Below are positions 6,663 to 13,202 of a stretch of 13,216 nt of DNA, piece by piece. The notes under the pieces were generated by a model. That model was given only the letters and a program-made list of their open reading frames with translations, was not told the DNA's origin and searched no databases. Each line of letters opens with the position of its first letter. Within the stretch, counting starts at the first letter, position 1. A program made the position numbers and the translations under genes. The DNA comes from Eubacterium sp. UBA3782. GTDB taxonomy: Bacteria > Bacillota > Clostridia > Lachnospirales > Lachnospiraceae. The stretch lies in NCBI GenBank assembly GCA_002368795.1, contig DFFG01000018.1, forward strand, positions 18,215 to 31,430, in the 5' to 3' direction.

Positions 6663-7454
6663 ATGTCAATTGGTATTATTGTTGCCGCCCTGATGATCGG
6701 CGGTGTGGGATTATTCGTTGCCATCTTCCTCGGCTCTGCCAGCAAGGCCTTCGCCGTGCCGGTAGATGAAAAGGAAGAGGCGATCAAGGAAGTGCTTCCC
6801 GGAGCAAACTGTGGTGCCTGCGGATACGCCGGCTGCAGCGCTCTGGCAGAGGCCATCGCAAAAGGAGAAGCGCCCCTGACGGCCTGCGTGGTCGGCCAGG
6901 CGCCCGTCGCTGAAAAGATCGCACAGATCATGGGCGACGAAGAAGAAGTAGAAGTAAAGCGGATGGTCGCATTCGTACGCTGCAGCGGCAATTGCGAAAG
7001 AACGACCGATACCTACGAGTATTCCGGAACAAACCGCTGCTCCATGGTCAAATACGCACCCGGCCGCGGACCCAAATCCTGCCGCTTCGGCTGCTCAGGC
7101 TTCGGCGACTGCGTAGAGGTCTGTAACTACGACGCGATCTCCATCGTCAAAGGCGTAGCCGTAGTCGATGAAGAAAAATGCGTCGGCTGCAAAAAGTGTA
7201 TGAAGGCCTGCCCGAAAGGCATGATCATCAACGTGCCCTACGGATACGCAGCACACATCGCCTGCGTCAATCCCGAAAAAGGTAAACCGGTCATGGCCAA
7301 CTGCAAGGTCGGCTGCATCACCTGCAAAAAATGCGAAAAGGTCTGCCCGCAGAACGCCATCAGCACAGCCAGCGGATACCCGGTCATCGATTATGACAAA
7401 TGCATCAGCTGCGGCAAGTGCAAAGAAGCCTGCCCCAGAAAATGCATCGTCTGA
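6663..7454 (+). CDS. rnfB: Electron transport complex subunit RnfB (polyferredoxin)
   Basis: RnfB is the membrane-anchored iron-sulfur subunit thought to accept electrons from ferredoxin. A single hydrophobic anchor is seen at residues 3-24. The N-terminal cluster domain ANCGACGYAGCSALA has C50, C53 and C58, with C75 as the fourth ligand. Cysteines at 140, 144, 150 and 154 form the CxxxC-x5-CxxxC section, followed by ferredoxin motifs C173/176/179/183, C218/221/224/228 and C247/250/253/257. Additional cysteines lie at 107, 111, 126, 201 and 214. The sequence VCNYDAI at 153-159 lacks the usual proline after the last cysteine. At 263 residues it is slightly short but complete. AGGAGG at 6652-6657 supports the ATG at 6663. 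It is the last gene of the operon. Confidence 0.97.
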   Translation: MSIGIIVAALMIGGVGLFVAIFLGSASKAFAVPVDEKEEAIKEVLPGANCGACGYAGCSALAEAIAKGEAPLTACVVGQAPVAEKIAQIMGDEEEVEVKRMVAFVRCSGNCERTTDTYEYSGTNRCSMVKYAPGRGPKSCRFGCSGFGDCVEVCNYDAISIVKGVAVVDEEKCVGCKKCMKACPKGMIINVPYGYAAHIACVNPEKGKPVMANCKVGCITCKKCEKVCPQNAISTASGYPVIDYDKCISCGKCKEACPRKCIV

Positions 7455-7510
7455 TCTGAAGAAAAGCCCAAACATAAACATGCAGCCTAAACAGGCTGTA
7501 AAGGTAGGTA
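7455..7510 (+). other. Start of the rnf 3' untranslated region with a small hairpin
   Basis: No gene is seen. CAGCCT-aaac-AGGCTG (7483-7498) forms a perfect 6-pair hairpin with a tetraloop, extendable by a G-T and a T-A pair. It is not followed by T residues, so it is not a terminator; it could protect the 3' end or be incidental. Confidence 0.5.
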
Positions 7511-7575
7511 GCTTAGGCAAGCGGCTTAGACCGACAGCTTAGGAGAGTAGCTTAGATAAGCGTCTAAGACAGAAG
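7511..7575 (+). repeat. 13-base tandem repeat (GCTTAG-type) at the end of the rnf transcript
   Basis: GCTTAG starts at 7511, 7524, 7537 and 7550, an exact 13-base period, and a degenerate fifth unit TCTAAG is at 7563. The remaining seven bases of each unit vary. The array lies between the rnfB stop and the operon terminator, so it is probably transcribed. Function unknown. Confidence 0.8.
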
Positions 7576-7589
7576 AAAAGATGAACAAG

Positions 7590-7639
7590 GCCCGCCCAGG
7601 CGGAGACAAAACAGAGTCTCCCGCCCGGGCGGGCTTTTT
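7590..7639 (+). terminator. Large intrinsic terminator of the rnf operon
   Basis: A GC-rich stem of about 17 pairs is formed by GCCCGCCCAGGCGGAGAC (7590-7607) and GTCTCCCGCCCGGGCGGGC (7616-7634), with one A-C mismatch and one bulged base. The loop has 8 bases, and TTTTT follows at 7635-7639. It lies 135 bases after the rnfB stop. Confidence 0.93.
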
Positions 7640-7712
7640 GCGTCAGGAAAAAACACCGCAGAGATCAAAATCAACATGTCCGCTCTATAGAAATTCGTTA
7701 AAACGGAAAAGA

Positions 7713-8352
7713 GTGACTAAGAATCGCGATAGAGCAGATTCAAGTCATCTATCTGGCGTGAGCTGAAGGAAAAAGAGTGACTAAGAATCTTGATAGTGCA
7801 AATACAAGTCATCCATCAGGCTTGAGGTGAATGGAAAAGCGTGACTAAGAATTGTGATAGAACAGATTCAAGTCATTTGTCAGGCTTGGGTTGAATGGAA
7901 AAACGTGACTAAGAATCTGGATAGAGCAGATTCAAGTCATTCATCAGGCTTGGGGTGAATGGAAAAGTGTGACTAAGAATTGTGATAGAGCAGATATAAG
8001 TCATTCATCTGGCGTGGGTAGAATGAAAAAGCGTGACTAAGAATCTTGATAGTGCAGATTCAAGTCACGCTTTTGACTTGAGTAGAATGAAGAAATGTGA
8101 CTAAGAATTGTGATAGAGCAGATTTAAGTCATTCATCAAGTTTGGGTTGAATGGAAAATTGTGACTAAGAATCGTGATAGAGCAGATTTAAGTCATTCAT
8201 CTGTCGTAAGCTGAAAGGAAATGAGTGACTAAGAATCGTGATAGAGCAGATACAAGTCATTCATCTGATGTGAGATGAAAGAAGATGAGTGCCCCTAATC
8301 GGTGATAGGGCAGATTTTAGTCACTTATTCAATTTAAATGGTTGTTGAGGGC
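7713..8352. repeat. Tandem array of ten 64-base hairpin-forming units
   Basis: Ten units start at 7713, 7777, 7841, 7905, 7969, 8033, 8097, 8161, 8225 and 8289, every one exactly 64 bases from the last. Units 1-9 share an invariant GTGACTAAGAAT at their start, then GATAG (16-20) and AAGTCA (30-35). Bases 2-6 TGACT pair with 31-35 AGTCA, and 9-13 GAATC with 25-29 GATTC, giving a hairpin with an 11-base loop. Bases 37-64 are less conserved but clearly related between units. Unit 10 is degenerate in its left arm. The period is not a multiple of three and stops occur in every frame, so it is not coding. No flanking transposase or cas gene is present. Function unknown. Confidence 0.95.
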
Positions 8353-8445
8353 AGAATTTTCCAGGCGCAGTCGAGCCAGGAATGTGATTATTAACTCAGC
8401 TTCATGAACGCCATCCTTCATATTTCCCTGCAGCGCTCTGCTGCT
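8353..8445. other. Non-coding stretch between the 64-base array and the next promoter
   Basis: No gene, RNA or repeat was recognised here. Together with the array and the yhaO leader it makes up the 1.2 kb without a gene between rnfB and yhaO. Confidence 0.5.
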
Positions 8446-8474
8446 TTGCAGTACGTCCGAGAATATAGTATACT
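8446..8474 (+). promoter_or_regulatory. Sigma-A promoter of the yhaO-yhaN operon
   Basis: TTGCAG (8446-8451) and TATACT (8469-8474) are separated by exactly 17 bases. Transcription would begin near 8481, giving a leader of about 186 bases that contains the 13-base repeat array. It is the best promoter match seen upstream of yhaO. Confidence 0.7.
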
Positions 8475-8519
8475 TAGAAAGATGAGAGCAAAAGTTAACA
8501 GCATAGGATAACACCGAAA

Positions 8520-8597
8520 GCTACCATCAAAAGCTACCATCAAAAGCTACCATCAAAAGCTACCATCAAAAGCAGCCAGCAAAAGCTGCTGGCAAAA
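8520..8597 (+). repeat. 13-base tandem repeat (GCTACCATCAAAA) in the yhaO leader
   Basis: Four identical units of GCTACCATCAAAA start at 8520, 8533, 8546 and 8559. Two variant units, GCAGCCAGCAAAA (8572) and GCTGCTGGCAAAA (8585), keep the 13-base period and the AAAA. The two variants contain an inverted GCCAGC/GCTGGC pair and so can form a hairpin. The array lies between the predicted promoter and the start codon, hence in the transcribed leader. Confidence 0.92.
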
Positions 8598-8599
8598 GA

Positions 8600-8628
8600 G
8601 TAACAGCCATCCATTTTGCAATGGTTAC
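8600..8628 (+). promoter_or_regulatory. Hairpin in the yhaO leader
   Basis: GTAA (8600-8603) with TTAC (8625-8628) and either CCAT (8607-8610) or CCATT (8611-8615) with the ATGG region (8620-8624) give two closely related hairpins. There is no T tract. It lies 27 bases before the GAGGA binding site of yhaO. Any regulatory role is speculative. Confidence 0.3.
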
Positions 8629-8666
8629 AACGATAAGCACAGCATGACGGATATGAGGATACAGCA

Positions 8667-10040
8667 GTGAAGATCATACATTGTGCGGATCTGCATCTGG
8701 ATTCGCGGATGACCTCGGGTCTGACAAATGAACAGGCGGCAAGACGGAGAAACGAGCTTCTGTCAGCCTTTGTCCATATGGTGGAGTATGCCGCGGATAA
8801 TGATGTACAGGCGATCCTGATCGCAGGGGACCTGTTCGACGGGAAGCGTGTGTCTGCCCAGGCGAAGAATACGGTCCTTGAGAGCATCGCGGCTCACCCG
8901 GAGATCCGCTTTTTCTATCTGCCTGGAAACCATGAGGGCGATGTTCTTATTCGTTCTGCGGGTGAAAGACCGGAGGGCTGTCCGGAGAATTTGAAGACCT
9001 TTGGGAAGCGCTGGACTCATTATGAGCTGGCAGACGAGGATGGGGGCGGCGCGGTACAGATCTCCGGCGTAGTGCTGTGTCCGGAGAATGCTGCGACCAT
9101 CTATGCGACGCTGATGACCGGGGCCGGAAAGTATCAGATCGTGATGCTTCACGGCCAGCTTTTGGAGTATTCTTCAAAGGACAGAGCAGAGATCATTCAT
9201 CTGGGCGCTCTGAGGGGCCGTCAGATCGATTATCTGGCTTTAGGTCATATCCACTCCCATAGAGAGGGAGAACTGCCTCCTGCGGGCTTCTGGTGCTATC
9301 CCGGGTGTCTGGAGGGCAGAGGCTTTGATGAGTGCGGTGAACATGGCTTCATGCTCCTGGATATTGATACGGCAGCAAGAAGTGCTGTCCGCACATTTAT
9401 CCCCTTTGCTTCTCGTCAGGTGATCGAGATACCGGTGGATATTACCGGGTGTATGAACACCATGCAGATCCGCAGTGCCATAAAGAATCGGCTGTACGCG
9501 CTTGCCGCAGAAAAGCAGGCAGATAACGCGGAGAAGCTGGCAGGTAATGTGGAGATGCAGGCAGGCAATGCGGAGAAACTGCAAGGTAATAGGCAGAGGC
9601 TTGCAGGTAATGCAAATATACTGGCAGGCAATGTAGAGAAACTGCCAGGTAATGGGCAGAGGCTTGCAGGGAATGCAAGTATACAGGCTGGTAATGCGGA
9701 TGTGGCGGTGAAAGCTGCAGCAGCAGAGGATGGTTCCTCTGTTTTTGCCGTGCCGACTGCAAGGGATATGGTCCGCTTTGTGCTGACCGGGGAGACCGAT
9801 GTGGAGTGTGAGAAAAACCTGGACCAGCTGGACCATCTGCTGGAGGAGGAGTTTTTTGCCGTGCGCATCGAAGACAGGTCGCGGACGGTCATCGACTATG
9901 ATGCCTTTGCCCTGGATGCCTCTCTGAAGGGCGAATTCGTCCGGCTGGTTAAGGCAGACGAGGGGCTTGATGAGGATAGAAAGGCCGAGATCATCCGCTG
10001 CGGGATCTGTGCACTGGCCGGAGAGGAGCTGAACGGATGA
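8667..10040 (+). CDS. yhaO: SbcD/Mre11-like DNA repair metallophosphoesterase (YhaO type)
   Basis: This is a calcineurin-like nuclease of the SbcD/Mre11 superfamily, expected to work with its neighbour as a DNA-end-processing complex. All metal-binding motifs are present: DLH (8-10), GDLFD (54-58), GNHE (87-90), H162 in LHGQ, and GHIH (193-196). The GTG start at 8667 gives the family N-terminus MKIIHCADLHLDS and follows GAGGA at 8655-8659. Residues 284-346 are nine heptads related to LAGNxEK, between the catalytic core and the C-terminal domain. Without them the protein would be about 394 residues, close to Bacillus YhaO (about 408). The stop overlaps the next start (ATGA). The family is clear; the exact substrate is not known, and SbcD would be the alternative name. 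Confidence 0.92.
   Translation: MKIIHCADLHLDSRMTSGLTNEQAARRRNELLSAFVHMVEYAADNDVQAILIAGDLFDGKRVSAQAKNTVLESIAAHPEIRFFYLPGNHEGDVLIRSAGERPEGCPENLKTFGKRWTHYELADEDGGGAVQISGVVLCPENAATIYATLMTGAGKYQIVMLHGQLLEYSSKDRAEIIHLGALRGRQIDYLALGHIHSHREGELPPAGFWCYPGCLEGRGFDECGEHGFMLLDIDTAARSAVRTFIPFASRQVIEIPVDITGCMNTMQIRSAIKNRLYALAAEKQADNAEKLAGNVEMQAGNAEKLQGNRQRLAGNANILAGNVEKLPGNGQRLAGNASIQAGNADVAVKAAAAEDGSSVFAVPTARDMVRFVLTGETDVECEKNLDQLDHLLEEEFFAVRIEDRSRTVIDYDAFALDASLKGEFVRLVKADEGLDEDRKAEIIRCGICALAGEELNG
9516..9704 (+). repeat. In-frame 21-base tandem repeat encoding nine heptapeptides in yhaO
   Basis: Nine consecutive 21-base units encode QADNAEK, LAGNVEM, QAGNAEK, LQGNRQR, LAGNANI, LAGNVEK, LPGNGQR, LAGNASI and QAGNADV. 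The pattern is [LQ]-A-G-N-x-x-x with Asn invariant at position 4. Units 3-5 (9558-9620) and 6-8 (9621-9683) form a 63-base higher-order repeat differing at 7 of 63 bases by my count, so a triple unit duplicated fairly recently. Confidence 0.95.
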
Positions 10041-12943
10041 AGCTTCTGCATGTACATATCGATGGATTTGGAAAGCTGACCGGTTATGACCGGGATCTGG
10101 ACGGCGGCCTCAATACGATTCTTGAGGATAACGGCTGGGGAAAAAGCACGCTGGCATCCTTCCTGCTGGTTATGCTTTACGGCTTTGGAAACGAGAGAAA
10201 AAAGAGCGAGCTGGAAAATGACCGGCGTCGGTTTGCTCCCTGGACGTGCAGTGTGTACGGCGGAAGCCTTTTGCTTTCTGCCGGCGGCAGACACTACCGC
10301 ATCGAGCGGACCTTCGGAACGAGAGATCCAAGGGAGGATACCTGCCTTGTCACGGATCCGGAGACCAATCTGCCGGTCAAGGATCTTGGCGATGTTCCGG
10401 GAGAGACCCTCTTTGCCATCGACCGGGATTCCTTTGTCCGGACGATCTTCGTGGGACAGCAGGATTGCGCCACACAGGTTACGCCCGGGATCAGTGCAAA
10501 GATCGGCGGCATCGCGGATGAGAGCAGCGACATGAAGGCATTTTCCACCGCGGCGGGGCGTCTGAAAAGCGAACTGGACAGCTTATCTCCATCTCGAAAG
10601 ACCGGAACGATCAGCCGTCTGGAGACGCGTATCGCCACGCTGGAGTCGAGTATCAGCGGCCGCGAGACGCTGGAGAATGCGCTGGAAAATGTCCAGACAG
10701 AGAAGAAACGCTGTGAAGAACGGATCGGCAGCATCACCCGTGAGATGCGCAGCCTGCAGGCGGAGATGAGCGAGCTTGGCAAACAGAAGGATATGCAGTC
10801 CGGCCTGGATCAGCTGGAGCTTCTGAAGAAGGCAGAGGACCGCGCGCTGGAGCAGTTCCGGGAGGAGCGGGCTATGTTTCCGGGAAAGGTGCCGGATACG
10901 GCTGAGCTGGACTTCTGGATGGAGGAGGCCTCCAAAGGCACTAAGCCCGATGATGACGAGGACAGCATGTACGCGCTGCAGCCAAAGGAACGGGAGACCT
11001 GGCAGGAGCTTTATGCCGAATTTGAGGAGGGTGTTCCCGCTGAAGAGGAACTGAACGCTGTACAGGATAAGCTGCGCAGTGCCAGAGAAGAAGGCGCTGC
11101 CCTGAAGGCCAGACGGCTGTCCGAAGAGGAAAATCGCAAAAGGAAAGCCTTCCGGGAGCGATTCAAAGAGTATCTTCCCACCGAGGAGGAAGTTTCGGGT
11201 CTGATCCGCGAGTGGAGCGAGCGGACAAGGAAAAAGGAAAACCTGGATGCGCGCAGGAGCAGCCTGAAAGCCGTACAGGGGATGCTGCGGACCCAAAAGG
11301 AAGAACTGGAGATCCGGATGGCGGAGGAGGAAGCACAGAGGTATTACGATGAGAACCTCAGCGCGGAATCGGAAGAGACCGGATCGCCGCTGCGCAGGCT
11401 TGCGGTCTTCCTTGGCTGTGCCCTGCTGGTGATCGGCCTTCTGCTTTCGGGTCTGATCTACAAGATCGTCATGGAGCACAAAGGGATCTTCCAGGCAATT
11501 GGTGAAGTGTTCCGGACAGCCTTTAACGGAAGCCCGGAGATTACTCTGGGTATGCTGTCGGTGATCATGATGGCCCTGGGAATTCTGCTTCTTGGAGCCG
11601 TCATCGTCAACCTGGTCCTGGAAAACAGAAATGTGGAAACTGATGATGGAATCTCTGAAGAAGAGGCAGCCTTCCGCGAGGCGGTCGATGATTACCGGGC
11701 AGAAAAAAAGGCCATAAAAGAGGACGAGCAGCTGATCGCAAAGGTCGATCAGGTCATGCAGGAGTTCCTGGAGCGCACAGGGATAACGGCAGAGGAGGAA
11801 GAGATCGCCGACAGCCTGTATGAGCTGCGAAGTGAGATCCGGGAATATACAGCACTGCAGCAGCGGTACCGGGAATACCGGGAGAGCAGCAGTGCAGAAG
11901 CCAGGGAGAAGCAGCTTCAGGAAGTGCGCAGCTTCCTGCAGAAATACTATCCGGACATGGATCAGACAGAAGATCCTGCCGCAAGGCTTCAGCAGCTGCG
12001 CATGGATGTACAGCGGTACCATGCGCTTGAGGAGCGCATAAAGCTGCAGGAAAAGAATCGGGAGAAGGCAGAGAACCGGCAGGCCAGAGTCAGCGCTTAC
12101 ATTGCCGGGCTGGGGATCGAGCCCCAGGAGGATATGCGCTCCCAGCTCCGCAGCCTGCGTGACTGCAGGAGAAATCTGCTGATGCTGCAGAAGGAATACC
12201 GGGAAAGACGCCGGGCAAGAGAAGAGTTTCAGGAAAAGCTGGAAGCAGCAGCGCCCCAGACCAGACCATCTAGGAAGAACTATATATCTGGCGAAGGTGC
12301 CGGATCCGAAGACGAGATAGCGGAAGAAAGACGCCCGGTCCTGCTTAGCGGACGATCCCTGGAGGAGCTGAATGCCGCTCTGGTCGACAGCCAGGAAGAG
12401 CTGGAAAAATGCCAGAAGCTTCTGGCCGGCTGTGTGCGTCAGGAAAGAGAGCTGAATGAAGAGCTCGATGAAATCGCTGCCGGCGAAGCAGAGCTGGAAG
12501 AAAGCCGCGAGACACTAAAGAACCTGCAGCACCGATACGAGATCGCATCAGCCGCAAAGTCATACCTCGAGCAGGCAAAGATCCAGTTTTCGGCCAGATA
12601 TATGGGACCTGTAAAGGAAGCCTTTGACCGCTGGTATATGGTGCTCTCAGGAGAGGACGGATCACAGTTCCGCATGGATGCCAACCTGGAGCTCACCATA
12701 CGTGAGGCCGGAGCCCAGCGCCCGATCGGGGCACTGAGCGAAGGCTGGCAGGATATGGCAGGCCTCTGCAGGCGGCTGGCTATGGCAGACGTCATGTACG
12801 AGGGAGAAAAGCCCTTCCTCATCATGGACGATCCCTTCGTTAACCTGGACGGGAAAAAGCTGGAAGGCGCCAGACGACTGCTTGCCAAAGCTGCAGAAAC
12901 CTACCAGATCATTTATTTCTCCTGCCATGAAAGCAGAGTATAA
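10037..12943 (+). CDS. yhaN: SbcC/Rad50-like AAA ATPase with central membrane segments (YhaN type)
   Basis: A large SMC-like ATPase, partner of the upstream nuclease. The N-terminal head has the Walker A sequence EDNGWGKSTL (30-39, K36). Long coiled-coil regions cover about 190-450 and 530-860. Between them are two hydrophobic segments (about 455-478 and 502-528) instead of the CxxC zinc hook of true SbcC/Rad50. The C-terminal head has the signature LSEGW (900-904), Walker B FLIMDDPF (927-934, with Asp-Asp in place of Asp-Glu) and the H-loop region YFSCHESRV at the end. The 968 residues match Bacillus YhaN (about 963). The ATG overlaps the yhaO stop and follows GAGAGGAG at 10021-10028. A polar linker around 739-765 locally uses rarer codons such as AGG and ATA. 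The membrane segments suggest the complex acts at the membrane (inference). Confidence 0.93.
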   Translation: MKLLHVHIDGFGKLTGYDRDLDGGLNTILEDNGWGKSTLASFLLVMLYGFGNERKKSELENDRRRFAPWTCSVYGGSLLLSAGGRHYRIERTFGTRDPREDTCLVTDPETNLPVKDLGDVPGETLFAIDRDSFVRTIFVGQQDCATQVTPGISAKIGGIADESSDMKAFSTAAGRLKSELDSLSPSRKTGTISRLETRIATLESSISGRETLENALENVQTEKKRCEERIGSITREMRSLQAEMSELGKQKDMQSGLDQLELLKKAEDRALEQFREERAMFPGKVPDTAELDFWMEEASKGTKPDDDEDSMYALQPKERETWQELYAEFEEGVPAEEELNAVQDKLRSAREEGAALKARRLSEEENRKRKAFRERFKEYLPTEEEVSGLIREWSERTRKKENLDARRSSLKAVQGMLRTQKEELEIRMAEEEAQRYYDENLSAESEETGSPLRRLAVFLGCALLVIGLLLSGLIYKIVMEHKGIFQAIGEVFRTAFNGSPEITLGMLSVIMMALGILLLGAVIVNLVLENRNVETDDGISEEEAAFREAVDDYRAEKKAIKEDEQLIAKVDQVMQEFLERTGITAEEEEIADSLYELRSEIREYTALQQRYREYRESSSAEAREKQLQEVRSFLQKYYPDMDQTEDPAARLQQLRMDVQRYHALEERIKLQEKNREKAENRQARVSAYIAGLGIEPQEDMRSQLRSLRDCRRNLLMLQKEYRERRRAREEFQEKLEAAAPQTRPSRKNYISGEGAGSEDEIAEERRPVLLSGRSLEELNAALVDSQEELEKCQKLLAGCVRQERELNEELDEIAAGEAELEESRETLKNLQHRYEIASAAKSYLEQAKIQFSARYMGPVKEAFDRWYMVLSGEDGSQFRMDANLELTIREAGAQRPIGALSEGWQDMAGLCRRLAMADVMYEGEKPFLIMDDPFVNLDGKKLEGARRLLAKAAETYQIIYFSCHESRV

Positions 12944-13073
12944 TTATCAGGATATAAGGGGCAGGATAAAAGAGTAGGATATAAAGAGCGAGATACAAAG
13001 AGCAGGATATAAAGAGCTGGGTATAAAGAGCAAGATATAAGAAACAAGATATAAATAGCAGAGTATAAAGAAA
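12935..13073 (+). repeat. 14-base tandem repeat (AGGATATAAAGAGC) at the 3' end of yhaN
   Basis: Ten adjacent units resemble AGGATATAAAGAGC, beginning at 12935, 12949, 12963, 12976, 12990, 13004, 13018, 13032, 13046 and 13060. All are 14 bases except the third (13 bases). The first unit covers the last two codons and the stop of yhaN. All units contain GATA, GTATA or a close variant, and the array is purine-rich. It runs straight into the A-rich side of the terminator. No coding function is visible. Confidence 0.9.
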
Positions 13074-13080
13074 AAAGAAA

Positions 13081-13137
13081 AACAGAAGCCTGTATTCTCG
13101 CCATTTGTAAGGCGAGTGTGCAGGCTTCTGTTTGTTT
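13081..13137. terminator. Intrinsic terminator after yhaN, probably bidirectional
   Basis: A perfect 12-pair stem AACAGAAGCCTG (13081-13092) with CAGGCTTCTGTT (13121-13132) encloses a second stem CTCGCC (13097-13102) with GGCGAG (13111-13116) and an 8-base loop. TTTGTTT follows on the + strand. The A-rich run before it gives a longer T tract on the - strand, so it may also stop transcription from a convergent gene beyond the window. Confidence 0.9.
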
Positions 13138-13202
13138 CAAGAACGCCTCGGCGTTCTTGCCGCGACGCGCACGGTGCGTAAGCACCTCCCACTGTGCGCG
13201 TC
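13138..13202. repeat. Two GC-rich inverted repeats at the window edge
   Basis: CAAGAACGC (13138-13146) pairs with GCGTTCTTG (13151-13159) around CTCG. Then GACGCGCAC (13164-13172) pairs with GTGCGCGTC (13194-13202), enclosing a perfect GGTGC-gtaa-GCACC hairpin (13173-13186). No T tract follows either, and no tRNA or rRNA signature is recognised. These may be dispersed palindromic elements or part of a structure that continues beyond the window. Confidence 0.75.

Noticed and set aside
7581..7766. Small 61-residue protein on the + strand
   Set aside because: It runs over the rnf terminator hairpin and into the first repeat unit, lacks a proper ribosome binding site and has no recognisable protein character.
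7713..8352. CRISPR array (about 36-base repeat with terminal dyad and 28-base spacers)
   Set aside because: The repeat part varies between units, and the supposed spacers are clearly related to one another rather than unique. No cas genes are nearby.
8329..8514. Small 61-residue protein on the - strand
   Set aside because: It overlaps the last repeat unit and the promoter of yhaO, has no recognised family and no convincing start signal. It could be an unrecognised gene remnant, but nothing supports it.
11399..11620. Zinc-hook (CxxC) of a classical SbcC/Rad50
   Set aside because: No CxxC is present in the middle of the protein; two hydrophobic segments occupy this place, so the YhaN type fits better.
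10583..12022. 479-residue - strand open frame opposite yhaN
   Set aside because: It overlaps the coiled-coil coding part of yhaN and is Leu/Phe/Gln-rich as expected for its antisense.
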